This document shows, in pieces, positions 42,101 through 50,267 of a stretch of 64,000 bases of DNA. A program made the position numbers and the translations under genes. Numbering within the stretch: position 1 is the first letter of the stretch; each line of letters opens with the position of its first letter. This DNA is from Gammaproteobacteria bacterium (lineage in GTDB: Bacteria; Pseudomonadota; Gammaproteobacteria; SZUA-229), in NCBI GenBank assembly GCA_029881795.1, contig JAOULX010000006.1, forward strand, positions 1-64,000. The letters run 5' to 3'. The notes beneath the pieces are model-generated. The model saw nothing but the letters and a program-made list of their open reading frames with translations, ran no database searches and was not told where the DNA came from.

Positions 42101-44177
42101 TAATTGGGCAAGTATTGATCCCAGCAGTGGTGAAATTACCGGTTATGTTGATCATTATGATAATGGTATTTACGCTAACATTGTTATAACTGCAACCAAC
42201 ACCGTATCTGCTTCGTCAGCAGATCTGGGTCCTGTTTCAATTTCGCTGTTATTAACCAGCGCACCGAGACTGGATACCCGTATGAGCGGAAATGCTCTGA
42301 CGGTCTGGCATGATGGCGGTGGTGATCTGTCGTGGATTCCGATCGCCAACAGTGGCGGCTATAGCAATAACTGGACGATAAGCGGTGATTATCCTGATCA
42401 GGCTTCAAACTGGCTCGGGGTGGCTGTAAATCCGTACCAATATCCTGAAATCTATCAATTTGAAAACAATCCGACGCTTCAACATATTGGTAAGTGGAAT
42501 GTGTCTTTAGTGGCTGAGAATGTGCTGGGTACGGATACATTAGATTTTGTTTACGAAGTGAAGTTAAAAATACCGCGTCTTAATCTGCGCGCTAAAGCCG
42601 GCGAGCTGGTGGTTGACTGGGCGGCGATAGATCAGTCCGCGTTAGCCACACCAATACCGATTCAGTATGATCTTTATGTCTCTGATATGGCAGGTTTTAC
42701 ACCGGAAAATCCGCAGCTGCTGGCAGGTGACATACTGACAAATTATGCATCAGGTACTGCGATTAACAGCGTCAACGGTAATCCAGTTTCGGTTGCTAAA
42801 ACCTATTACATGATGTTAGTGGCGCGATACACCAACAGCGAATCGCGCACCGAAGAATTTAAAATTACCGTAAACGCTTTGCCCGATACCGGGGTGATTG
42901 AATGCACTAATGGCACGACGATTGACCAGTATAACTGTCTGGATGCAACGGTGGTGACAAACTACCCCAATCAGGACGGAGGCTTAGGCCGGTCTGCAAT
43001 GGGTTCTAACTGGATTGGATGGCCTGCGCATTACACGGTGCCAGATTATGACCATATCAATGATGCCGGTGATGATAACCCGATCTTTTCAGAGCAACAT
43101 TGTGTGCGTGATAATGTAACCGGTTTGCTATGGCAGTCTGCCACCCAGTCATCGGTGCAGCAGGGTCAGGTCGATACACAAATCAGTGCTCTTAATGATG
43201 TCAGTCATGCATCCAATTGCAACAGGACGGACTGGCGACTACCGACGGCTAGCGAATTGTTCTCGATAGTGCATTATCGCCAGTATATTAAAGCCAATAA
43301 TTCCTTCTTTTCTAATATTGCCGGTGCTCAGTACTGGAGCGCTGATGTGGTTGAGCCTTCTGCAAGTACGCCTATGAATTGGACCGTGGACTTTGCTAAC
43401 GGTTTGATGAACAGTGCTGATATCACAACAGCAAACGGTGTGAATGCAATTCTGGTATCAGGCAGTAGCAATACGGCGGCTTTGGTTGATAATCTGGATG
43501 GCACGATAACCGATACGGTGACCGCTTTAGTGTGGAAAAAGTGCGCCGAAGGTTATAACTACAATGCAGCCGGTGCAACGCCGGCTGATAAATGTGTATT
43601 AGATCTGGCTGACAGTAATACTTTTAGCTGGACTGATGGCTTGATCCGCGCCAGGGATGTTAGCAATGGCAGCACCGGAGAAAATTACTCCAATACACGT
43701 TGGCGAGTACCCAATATCAAAGAACTCAACTCCCTTTTAAACCGGGCAGATGCAGCCGGTGTTGCAGGCATGTTTGACAGCACGATGATGCCCAATACAG
43801 CGATTGAAAATTTCTGGTCGAGCAGCATCAACTCTTATGCATTAACTCAGGCGCTGAGTCTGAATTTAAATGATACCGGCTTGCCTGCCTCAACGGCGAT
43901 TAGCAGCCTATTACCGCTGCGTCTGGTCAGTAGTGCTGAGGGCGGGCAGGACACCACGCGCTGGTATCGTGATGCTGATGGCGATGGTTACGGCATTCAA
44001 AGTGATTTCATTGACTCTGTTATACAGCCAGAGAATTATGTGCGGTCATCCGGCTGGGGCTGGGATTGTGATGATAGCAGTGCGACTATTAATCCGGATG
44101 CTTATGAAGTCATCGACGATGGCATTGATAATAACTGTAATGGAGTGATAGATGAAGGTGAGGTCGGTGGTGTCTAA
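39138..44177 (+). CDS. Giant lipoprotein with Ig-like repeats, two DUF1566 modules and MopE-like C-terminus
   Basis: 1679 residues. Lipobox LSAC gives Cys26, followed by Asp. Residues about 40-115 resemble a carboxypeptidase-regulatory-like beta sandwich (STDGSALAAVNVLVNN). From about 420 to 1150 there are at least six putative-Ig (He_PIG) repeats, recognisable by LPAGxxxxxxSGxxxGTP variants such as LPAGLTFNSNSGEISGTP. Two DUF1566 (Lcl-type) modules follow (DNVTGLLWQ...WRLPTASEL and DTVTALVWKK...WRVPNIKEL, about 1310-1600). The end has a calcium/copper-binding MopE-like motif: DADGDGYG and DCDDSSATINP, then DGIDNNCNGVIDEGE. It is probably a cell-surface adhesin or binding protein; the ligand is unknown. 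It is monocistronic and followed by a terminator. Confidence 0.85.
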   Translation: MKWFLQQRFSVNKIVLVFLFFSLSACDLFNHSNEQPADVPHASLDVRLISTDGSALAAVNVLVNNVSHGISDTSGSLLIDDLDVDSSMTLVFDKNNFASQVINHQTGAEGSSASIEVVMIPRQSSITFNNNTESVLTGQFGASIELKGNDFVDTSGAVVSGDIEMQITPVDVSTEAGLEAFPGSFSAIDDAGAEVPVIVTYGTTEFNFTKNSEPLQLANGKTAVIELPLFISQHPDGSDVALGDQIPLWYLDEDSGIWIQQGEGTVVASATSKTGFALRGEVSHFTWWNIDIPVDTGNISVKVDLSDSSIDTSGLSTVVVGKTERFSTGTVTLPVGQRSNYYKVPAGQELCFSAKVLVDSGTPNAQLFSSPLQCGVTLAPGENRNLDIVVNVTDFTITPDVVSTATVGSDISSCGALSRLVPNGYLAPVSYSVISGNLPAGVQLDANSGSLYGIPTQSGNSGPLVVRATDASGRIANSSAFSIDVSPELVLSLASEVPMLNVNQSYSFSNYLVSSGGYGSHVLGQYNDSSLPAGMIFNALSGTISGTPLALVLNTELQAHYSKTAKFQVTDQNCATARLDHAIRVLYAPDLSGAPAAELLVGNAIEFTATNNAGPVENWSLSGAPSWLSINNVSGALQGVPAESDIASNISFSIIAENNIAHPIDPAGHAELAVNLSVTQIAPLLSGASDVNMNVNQTVQLAPLNSGGLAASWSINSAPGWLSFNTSNGELMVAPLAGDEGVISNIIITATNAAGSSSYGPFSITVTGSSVLIPVISGTPATAKVDQAYSFIPSNSGGLADTWSLSGTLPAGLTFNSNSGEISGTPVTAGTFTALSVTASNASGPGNNHGFTMVVDKGDQLIAFEKYNQASVVRTVGGIISNIATGGAGSGAISYVSDTPATATVDPGTGAISISANGTTTITATKAADANYLASSTFFSLTVADDGPVIISGLLSVTQTVTDSTVLFSYMPVLESGLNIEWSASNLPNWASIDPSSGEITGYVDHYDNGIYANIVITATNTVSASSADLGPVSISLLLTSAPRLDTRMSGNALTVWHDGGGDLSWIPIANSGGYSNNWTISGDYPDQASNWLGVAVNPYQYPEIYQFENNPTLQHIGKWNVSLVAENVLGTDTLDFVYEVKLKIPRLNLRAKAGELVVDWAAIDQSALATPIPIQYDLYVSDMAGFTPENPQLLAGDILTNYASGTAINSVNGNPVSVAKTYYMMLVARYTNSESRTEEFKITVNALPDTGVIECTNGTTIDQYNCLDATVVTNYPNQDGGLGRSAMGSNWIGWPAHYTVPDYDHINDAGDDNPIFSEQHCVRDNVTGLLWQSATQSSVQQGQVDTQISALNDVSHASNCNRTDWRLPTASELFSIVHYRQYIKANNSFFSNIAGAQYWSADVVEPSASTPMNWTVDFANGLMNSADITTANGVNAILVSGSSNTAALVDNLDGTITDTVTALVWKKCAEGYNYNAAGATPADKCVLDLADSNTFSWTDGLIRARDVSNGSTGENYSNTRWRVPNIKELNSLLNRADAAGVAGMFDSTMMPNTAIENFWSSSINSYALTQALSLNLNDTGLPASTAISSLLPLRLVSSAEGGQDTTRWYRDADGDGYGIQSDFIDSVIQPENYVRSSGWGWDCDDSSATINPDAYEVIDDGIDNNCNGVIDEGEVGGV

Positions 44178-44227
44178 AAGCTTTTAAGGGCATCAGCTAT
44201 GATGCGGAGACACAGTTTAGCGAATGT

Positions 44228-44259
44228 AAAAGCAGGGCCTTAAGGACCTGCTTTTTTTA
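44228..44259 (+). terminator. Rho-independent terminator after the giant lipoprotein gene
   Basis: AGCAGG (44231-44236) pairs with CCTGCT (44247-44252), with an inner CC/GG around TTAA and a T run of seven. Confidence 0.9.
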
Positions 44260-44462
44260 TGTACTCACATCAAACAGATAGCGTGCAGGGTTATGCTGTC
44301 TATTTGTCTTCTAAAATATTGATTATGATCATTAATTGTAGTGCGCGCTACTTGACATGCGTGAGTAATTTGTAAGATAGTAATGAACTTGCAGTGGTTG
44401 TGATCATATCAATTTATTAATCAGTACGAGGCACAATCATCAAATCCCAAAACAACATTTTT

Positions 44463-46448
44463 GTGCGCAGTCGTTCGCCACTATTAATTACTCTAAGTCT
44501 TGTCCTGTTACTGCTGGCCAGCACACAGGCTGTTTCGGCTGAGGCTTTAAAAACAGCAGATGTGAGCCTTGATAAAGTCGCATTAGTTGCTTATGCAAAG
44601 ATTGTTGAAGATCCTTTGCATCAACTAAAAGCAGAAGAGTTATTGGCACAAACGGTTTCAAATGATGAACTGGCAGGACAAAATGTTGCCAGTTTTGGTT
44701 TTAGCAACAGTGCCCACTGGTTCTTAGTTTCCCTAAAAAATCCGCAAAAAACGCCTATAAAACGTCTGCTGGTGTTTGAACCCAGCTGGTTAGATGATAT
44801 CGAGATCATTCTGGTGAGTCCGGCAGGTAATAAAACGCTGATTAAAGCTGGCGACAATACGGTATTTTCGAACCGCTCACTGAGTCATCATTATATTAAT
44901 TTTGAATTAACTATAGCACCTGGCATCAGTCAGTTACTGGTGCGTACACGCACGGTTGACCCTTATCATGTCGCCATGACATTGTGGGATAAAAATGTTT
45001 TTTTAGATTCAGTTAATAATGAAATGCTTTATCTGGGAATACTCTATGGCGCGGTTGTCGCCATGTTACTTTATAACCTGATGCTGTTTGTTTCAGTCAG
45101 AGAAAAAGTTTACGCAGCCTATATCACTTATTTATTGTTTTTTCTATTAATGCATTCCACCTATAACGGTTACCTGTATCAGTTGTTGTGGCCGGCTTCA
45201 CCGCTATGGGACAGCTGGGCTCACTCGATCTTTATTTACTTATTTGTTGGTTCGGGTTTGGTTTTTGCTATTGTTTTTCTGGAACTGCAAGCAAAACATA
45301 AAACGGCTTTGCGCTGGTCGCTGGGCATCGGACTTTTAATACTGCTCTCGTTTTGTTTAACAGCACTCGGTGGTTATGGCTTACATGTCTCCAGTTCTAT
45401 TCTCTGGGTACTACTATACGCGCCATTTGTTCTGGTGCTGGGTATTGTGTCTCTGCTGGCAGGTAATCATGCGGCGCGCTTTTTTTTAACAGCAGCGATT
45501 GCCGGATTTATCGGCTCCTTTATTACCGGTCTGGCTGCAATGGGTTTTATTGAATACACCTATCTGGCCTTTCATGCGGTAGATATCGGGATGCTGATCG
45601 ATGCTATTTTGCTTTCTTTCGCACTGGCAGACAGGTTGCGACTGTCCCGAGCGCAAACAGAAGAAGCCAGAGCCGAGTTATTAAAAACAACTAATGAATA
45701 CGCTCAAAAACTTGAAAAGACAGTGATGATCCGCACCGCCGAACTGAGCAAAGCGAATGCGACAAAAGACAAGTTTTTTTCTATTATTGCTCACGATTTA
45801 AGAGGCCCGGTTGGCAGCCTGGCTTCATTGTTTAACAGCAGTATTACTAAAGCGGAAGATTTTACCAGTGAAGAACTGGAACTGGTGCGAACAGCCACGC
45901 TTGATACACAGAATTTTCTCGAGCAGTTACTGGCATGGGCCAGCAGTCAACAGGGCAGCGTGCAGATCAATATCAGAGCGCTCAGCCTGCATGATGTTTT
46001 TACTAATATGCAGCATCTCTTTCAAGTACATGCTCAAAATAAACAGATCGAACTTGATCTAAAGAACGATGCCGGTTGCTGGGTCTATGCCGACACAAAT
46101 ATGCTGCAGACCATTCTGCGCAACCTGATTAATAACGCGCTTAAATTTACCCGCAGCGGTGGTACTGTTCGCGCCACTGTTGAAGAGTTAAAGGATCATT
46201 GTCTGATAACAATAACGGATACAGGTATCGGTATAAGCGACGATGTTATACCCAGTCTTTTCAGAGTCGATAAAAAATCCTATTCTACAGCGGGCACTGA
46301 TAATGAATCCGGCAGTGGTCTGGGACTGATTTTGTGTGCCGAGTTTGTAGAAAAAAATAATGGCGAGATAGGCGTGGACAGTGTAACAGGTGAGGGCTCA
46401 AGCTTCTGGTTTACGCTGCCAAAAGTCAGTGATATAACTGCAGATTAA
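44463..46448 (+). CDS. 7TM-DISM sensor histidine kinase
   Basis: 661 residues from GTG 44463. A signal peptide ends AVSAEA; a periplasmic 7TMR-DISMED2 beta domain (about 30-190) precedes a 7-helix DISM membrane region (about 190-400). The kinase core has phospho-acceptor His444 (IIAHDLRGP), N box LRNLINNALKF, G1 DTGIGIS and G2 GSGLGLIL. DISM extracellular domains are thought to bind carbohydrates or similar ligands. No response regulator gene is adjacent. The start codon is not well supported by a ribosome site, so the N-terminus may differ. Confidence 0.9.
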   Translation: MRSRSPLLITLSLVLLLLASTQAVSAEALKTADVSLDKVALVAYAKIVEDPLHQLKAEELLAQTVSNDELAGQNVASFGFSNSAHWFLVSLKNPQKTPIKRLLVFEPSWLDDIEIILVSPAGNKTLIKAGDNTVFSNRSLSHHYINFELTIAPGISQLLVRTRTVDPYHVAMTLWDKNVFLDSVNNEMLYLGILYGAVVAMLLYNLMLFVSVREKVYAAYITYLLFFLLMHSTYNGYLYQLLWPASPLWDSWAHSIFIYLFVGSGLVFAIVFLELQAKHKTALRWSLGIGLLILLSFCLTALGGYGLHVSSSILWVLLYAPFVLVLGIVSLLAGNHAARFFLTAAIAGFIGSFITGLAAMGFIEYTYLAFHAVDIGMLIDAILLSFALADRLRLSRAQTEEARAELLKTTNEYAQKLEKTVMIRTAELSKANATKDKFFSIIAHDLRGPVGSLASLFNSSITKAEDFTSEELELVRTATLDTQNFLEQLLAWASSQQGSVQINIRALSLHDVFTNMQHLFQVHAQNKQIELDLKNDAGCWVYADTNMLQTILRNLINNALKFTRSGGTVRATVEELKDHCLITITDTGIGISDDVIPSLFRVDKKSYSTAGTDNESGSGLGLILCAEFVEKNNGEIGVDSVTGEGSSFWFTLPKVSDITAD

Positions 46449-46460
46449 ATCTGCAGTTAT
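46434..46460. repeat. Perfect inverted repeat with the kinase stop codon in its loop
   Basis: ATAACTGCAGAT (46434-46445) and ATCTGCAGTTAT (46449-46460) are 12-base perfect arms; the three-base loop is exactly the TAA stop codon of the kinase gene. No T run follows. Confidence 0.85.
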
Positions 46461-46499
46461 TCAGGCTGCCGGAAATAGATCGCCCGGCACCCCCGTCGT

Positions 46500-46691
46500 T
46501 TAACCGGCTGTCATATCCTGCCCGCAGCACATCGGTGATTTCACTTTGCCGTGGCCATCGGGACATTCTGAAACATGAACTGTTTCGCCGCTTTCGGTTG
46601 TGATGGTGCCATGGACCAGTTCTTTGTCGCACTTGCCACAGGTCATATTACCAATACTCATACCACATACATCACAGGTATATGCTGTCAT
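46500..46691 (-). CDS. Small cysteine-rich zinc-ribbon-like protein
   Basis: 63 residues with four CxxC-type pairs or clusters: CDVCGM (6-11), CGKC (18-21), SECPDGH and MCCGQDM near the end. The CxxC pairs look like a rubredoxin/zinc-ribbon metal site. GGAG lies upstream of the ATG on the minus strand. Small proteins like this are common in gammaproteobacteria with no assigned role. It is convergent with the sensor kinase and divergent from the ferredoxin-like gene. Confidence 0.75.
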   Translation of the reverse strand: MTAYTCDVCGMSIGNMTCGKCDKELVHGTITTESGETVHVSECPDGHGKVKSPMCCGQDMTAG

Positions 46692-46810
46692 TGTTCTCTC
46701 CTTGTTTATTATTGGGGGAGATTGATTATAAAAGCATTGAATTCAGATTCACAAGTATTTAATCGTATTCGGTGATACGATTTTACTGATAATTAGTTAC
46801 GATACCAGAT

Positions 46811-47539
46811 ATGAAAAACAGCCAGTCACAACAAGACGTTTTTAACAGTGATTATTTTGATCAAAAAGGTCTGAATATCCATGCGATTTTTAAGCTGTCT
46901 GAGCTGCCGGCAGAGCTTATCAATCCCGCTGCTGCAGCTGAGGCGAATGATCACGATTATAAGCAGTTAATTGTTATCGGGCATCTCGGTCAGATGCTCT
47001 GGAAAAATCTGGATTCTGTCATTAGTTTGAGTAAACACCCGATTGATGAATACGCGACGGCAAGTGTGAACAATTACTTTAAGCAAAATCACAACTGCCG
47101 CTCTTATAAAATAGTTTATCCGCTAAGTGATTCGCACGCAGCAGTGCCGGCTTTACAGCAGCTGGGAAGACTGGCTGGCTGGCATTTTGATTCACCGTTT
47201 AAAGTTGGCGTGAATAATATATGGGGTAGCTGGTTTGCCTATCGAGCAGTCGTTTTGGCCGATACGGATTTTACTGAAACACCGTTACTGCAGGCGTCAT
47301 CACCCTGTGATAATTGTCAGCCGAAATACTGTGTGACGGCTTGCCCGGCAAAAGCGCTGGACAATGATGAGCTGAGTTTTCAGGTCTGTATCGATTATCG
47401 TAAACAGGCTGACTCATTGTGCAAAGAATCTTGTGTCGCAAGAGTGGCTTGCCCGATTGGACAGCCGTATCGATACAGTGAACAACAGCTGGCTTATCAC
47501 TACGGCGTGTCAATGCAGACTATCGAAGCCTTGTATTAA
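46811..47539 (+). CDS. 4Fe-4S protein related to the QueG ferredoxin-like domain
   Basis: 242 residues. The C-terminal part has two cysteine groups: CDNCQPKYCVTACP (about 163-176) and CIDYRKQADSLC, then CVARVACPIG (about 192-216), consistent with two 4Fe-4S clusters. The N-terminal 150 residues lack a named domain but resemble the region before the ferredoxin domain in epoxyqueuosine-reductase-like proteins. It is convergent with cobO and overlaps its 3' end by 4 bases. QueG and related proteins use cobalamin, so a link with B12 metabolism is possible but unproved. Confidence 0.7.
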   Translation: MKNSQSQQDVFNSDYFDQKGLNIHAIFKLSELPAELINPAAAAEANDHDYKQLIVIGHLGQMLWKNLDSVISLSKHPIDEYATASVNNYFKQNHNCRSYKIVYPLSDSHAAVPALQQLGRLAGWHFDSPFKVGVNNIWGSWFAYRAVVLADTDFTETPLLQASSPCDNCQPKYCVTACPAKALDNDELSFQVCIDYRKQADSLCKESCVARVACPIGQPYRYSEQQLAYHYGVSMQTIEALY

Positions 47540-48150
47540 AGCTCCACCCCTTTCTGCGCTTTAATACCGGCACGAAACGCATGTTTAATATCTCGCATTT
47601 CAGTCACTGTATCGGCAATTTCAATTAACTCATCTTTTGCACCACGCCCGGTCAGTACCACATGCTGCATTACCGGGCGGCTTTGCAAATCGGTTAATAC
47701 AGTGTCGAGCGAGAGCAGTCCGCCTTTGATGGCGATATTCACTTCATCCAGTACCACCAGATGATAACTGTCATCATCAAGCATTTTTGCAGCCACTTCC
47801 CAGGCCGCCACAGCGGACTGTTTATCCTGTTCAGGGTTTTGCGTTTCCCAGGTAAATCCATCACCCATTACGTGGTAGTCAACCTCGTCAAAGCGTTTAA
47901 AAAAGGCTTCTTCACCGGTCGAGAAAGAACCTTTAATAAATTGTACAACTCCGACCTTCATTTCATGGCCTAGAGCGCGAGCGACCATGCCAAAAGCGGA
48001 TGAACTTTTACCTTTGCCGTTTCCGGTGTGAATTAATAATACGCCGCGTTCTTCTGTTGCCTGAGCAATTTTTTCATCAATAATTTGTTTTTTACGCTGC
48101 ATGCGCTCAATATAACGTTGTTCTTTTGTGCTGGTTTTATTATCTGTCAT
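47536..48150 (-). CDS. cobO: Cob(I)yrinic acid a,c-diamide adenosyltransferase (CobO/BtuR)
   Basis: 204 residues. P-loop-like HTGNGKGKSSSAFG (about 41-54), VVQFIKG, and VVLDEVNIA typical of CobA/CobO/BtuR. It adds the adenosyl group to corrinoids in the cytoplasm, making coenzyme B12 from imported cobalamin. It is the last gene of the riboswitch-preceded group; btuF lies 39 bases upstream. No corrin-ring synthesis gene is present, so the locus is for salvage. Confidence 0.95.
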   Translation of the reverse strand: MTDNKTSTKEQRYIERMQRKKQIIDEKIAQATEERGVLLIHTGNGKGKSSSAFGMVARALGHEMKVGVVQFIKGSFSTGEEAFFKRFDEVDYHVMGDGFTWETQNPEQDKQSAVAAWEVAAKMLDDDSYHLVVLDEVNIAIKGGLLSLDTVLTDLQSRPVMQHVVLTGRGAKDELIEIADTVTEMRDIKHAFRAGIKAQKGVEL

Positions 48151-48189
48151 CGATATTCACTCTTAATAAATCGCTGCTTCTGGCAGTGC

Positions 48190-48999
48190 TTATTGCCAGC
48201 TGTGTTTCTGTAGAATCAAACTGTCCAGACCGTCAAGAATAGCAGTTGTCGGGTGTAAAAACAGTTTGCCATCAAAGTTTAGTATGCGCACGGCTTTGTT
48301 TGGAAAAAGCATCTGGCATTGCTTCGTTAATGTCTGCTCAAATATAAACAATAAATCCGGCTGGTAATGGTTAAGCAGTCTGGTCAGATCTTCAATTTCA
48401 TTACCGGGCCGGATGTGGCGTATTTTTCTGCCGCTTTCAAGTACATTAAAGCCGGCCAGAGTAAACAGATCATAGAGCCGCGAATCCGGGCCGAAAGAAT
48501 AGGCTGAACCACTACAGGATGACAGTAACAAAACTTTTTTATGATTACCCTGTACCTGCTTAACTTTATTACGCCACGATTGTGCAAAAACACGGACTTT
48601 GTCATTAGCCTGTTGCCAGTTTGTGGCTTTAATAATCGCAGCCATGTTATCTTCAAGCTGGTTCATCGTATTAAAACTACTTAAACGTATGGATTTAACT
48701 TTTTCTGGAATAATTTTTTCAATTGTTTCAAGACTTGTCCAGTCAGAGGTGATAAATAAGTCGGGCATCAGTGAATCAATGGCTTCGGCATCCGGGTCGA
48801 GAATGCCACCGGTATGCGGCAGTTGTCGTTTGCTATAACGGCTGACACCAACAATGCATTCACCTAAGCCAAGATAATCAAGCATTTTACTGATATAAGG
48901 CGACTGACTGATGATGCGTGGGCAGGTTGTGTTATTAGAGGATGCTAAGGGTGAAATAGAAAATACAACTAACAAAAGAATTATCTGATTTAAACGCAT
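48190..48999 (-). CDS. btuF: Periplasmic cobalamin-binding protein BtuF-like
   Basis: 269 residues. A signal peptide (LNQIILLLVVFSISPLASS) precedes a class III periplasmic binding fold: CPRIISQSPYISKMLDYLGL, VGVSRYSKRQ, then DLFITSDWTS and the C-terminal lobe ending LDSLILQKH. BtuF carries B12 from BtuB to the BtuCD importer. Family membership (BtuF/FecB/HutB type) is clear; B12 specificity follows from the riboswitch, BtuB and CobO neighbours. Confidence 0.88.
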   Translation of the reverse strand: MRLNQIILLLVVFSISPLASSNNTTCPRIISQSPYISKMLDYLGLGECIVGVSRYSKRQLPHTGGILDPDAEAIDSLMPDLFITSDWTSLETIEKIIPEKVKSIRLSSFNTMNQLEDNMAAIIKATNWQQANDKVRVFAQSWRNKVKQVQGNHKKVLLLSSCSGSAYSFGPDSRLYDLFTLAGFNVLESGRKIRHIRPGNEIEDLTRLLNHYQPDLLFIFEQTLTKQCQMLFPNKAVRILNFDGKLFLHPTTAILDGLDSLILQKHSWQ

Positions 49000-49043
49000 T
49001 TTCTATTGACTCTTAAAAAAGGGGGCGGTGACTGATGTAAAGT

Positions 49044-49070
49044 GCCTGACCCTGGCTTGCAAGGTCAGGC
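49044..49070 (-). terminator. Hairpin between the propeller lipoprotein gene and btuF
   Basis: GCCTGACC (49044-49051) pairs with GGTCAGGC (49063-49070) in the gap of 79 bases. On the minus strand it is followed only by ACTTTA, so it may trim or attenuate rather than terminate. Confidence 0.4.
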
Positions 49071-49078
49071 TTTGTGTT

Positions 49079-50251
49079 TTATTGGTTGATAAAGCTGATT
49101 TTGTTCGGGTTAAGAACAGTTGCCACGCTGTCTAATAACGTGTCAGTCTGTGGGTCAATCACATGCACTGTTGCATTACCATTAGCAACATCAGATAACC
49201 AGATCAGACCATTCACATCAACAGTGATATTGGAAAAATTACCTGTTGCCAGTGTGCCGATAGTCGTTGGTGTTTCTGCACCTGTGCTAGGATCAAAACG
49301 GTACAAGGCATTGCTGCCCCAACTAATATAGCTGACATAATAACCCAGTGTAGGTGAAACAATAGCCATCGCCGATACTCTTTCATCAGGGTGGGTAGTG
49401 GCAGTGCCATCATCGATGATCAGAGATGTTTCATAAGTAGTGGCATCTACTTTTTCTATGCCGCCTATAAACTCTCCATCTGTGTAGCTGCCAATGGCCT
49501 GAATATAAATCGAATCATCTGCTGCCAGGTATTGCATTGAGGTGGTCGGGTTCTTGATTGTTAAAGGAATGCCTTTTAATGCAGTACCTGAGGTTGTTGT
49601 ATCAATTTCGGTGTCCGTTGCGGTATCAATCACTGCAATATAAGCATTATTTACAGGACTCCAGTACTCAAGTCGTTGCATCGCGACAAATAATTTACCG
49701 TTGGCAATCACACCCATTGTCATTTCTGGGGCACCATCGACATCTGCATAGGCGGACAAATCAATTTCACCGGTTTTAAAATCGGCTGCTGTTGTCGCCG
49801 ATGGATTTACAACCCAGATCGTGCTTCGGTTATAACGAAGTACATAGGCTTTTGTTTCACTTAAAAATACAATTTGATGTGGGTTTGTTGAAGATGCTTC
49901 ATTTAGTGCATCTTGAGAAGAGTACTGCCAGACAGGGTAGGTGCTGTCTATAATGTTAAATTTTGTGATAGTTGACTGTGTTTCGCGATCAAGTATGTAG
50001 AAGTGATCATTAAATGTATTAACGGTTCTATCAGAGTTTCCCGCTAATAATTCATTAGCTGCTATGCGATTGTCATCACCGGTAATAACAGAAATGGCAC
50101 CGGTAGTGTAATCTGTTGAGGTTGTTGCGACGACCGCAGTAACTGAACTCGGCGTGTAAGACTGTGTGCTATCTTCCGGTAAAAGATCGCAGCCGGCAAG
50201 ACTGAGCAGCGACAGTGCTGTCAGTAATAATTTATTTTTAAAACTCATCAT
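49079..50251 (-). CDS. Beta-propeller lipoprotein in the B12 operon (BtuG-like candidate)
   Basis: 390 residues. Lipobox LAGC gives Cys21, followed by Asp. The body has repeated strands and blade-like units typical of YncE-type propellers (HFYILDRETQSTITKFNI, IWVVNPSATTAADF, AYIAVIDTATDTEID, ALYRFDPSTGAET, VHVIDPQTDTLLDS), consistent with about seven blades. It lies 16 bases after the TonB receptor gene and before btuF. Bacteroides BtuG is a surface propeller lipoprotein that caps BtuB and captures cobalamin; the domain type and location match, but sequence similarity was not tested. Starts at 50251 and 50248 are equivalent. Confidence 0.8.
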   Translation of the reverse strand: MMSFKNKLLLTALSLLSLAGCDLLPEDSTQSYTPSSVTAVVATTSTDYTTGAISVITGDDNRIAANELLAGNSDRTVNTFNDHFYILDRETQSTITKFNIIDSTYPVWQYSSQDALNEASSTNPHQIVFLSETKAYVLRYNRSTIWVVNPSATTAADFKTGEIDLSAYADVDGAPEMTMGVIANGKLFVAMQRLEYWSPVNNAYIAVIDTATDTEIDTTTSGTALKGIPLTIKNPTTSMQYLAADDSIYIQAIGSYTDGEFIGGIEKVDATTYETSLIIDDGTATTHPDERVSAMAIVSPTLGYYVSYISWGSNALYRFDPSTGAETPTTIGTLATGNFSNITVDVNGLIWLSDVANGNATVHVIDPQTDTLLDSVATVLNPNKISFINQ

Positions 50252-50267
50252 GGTTTATTTTCCTTTG

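Noticed and set aside
43000-44000. Target gene of a diversity-generating retroelement, because of the DUF1566 modules
   Set aside because: No reverse transcriptase, template repeat or accessory gene is present in the window.
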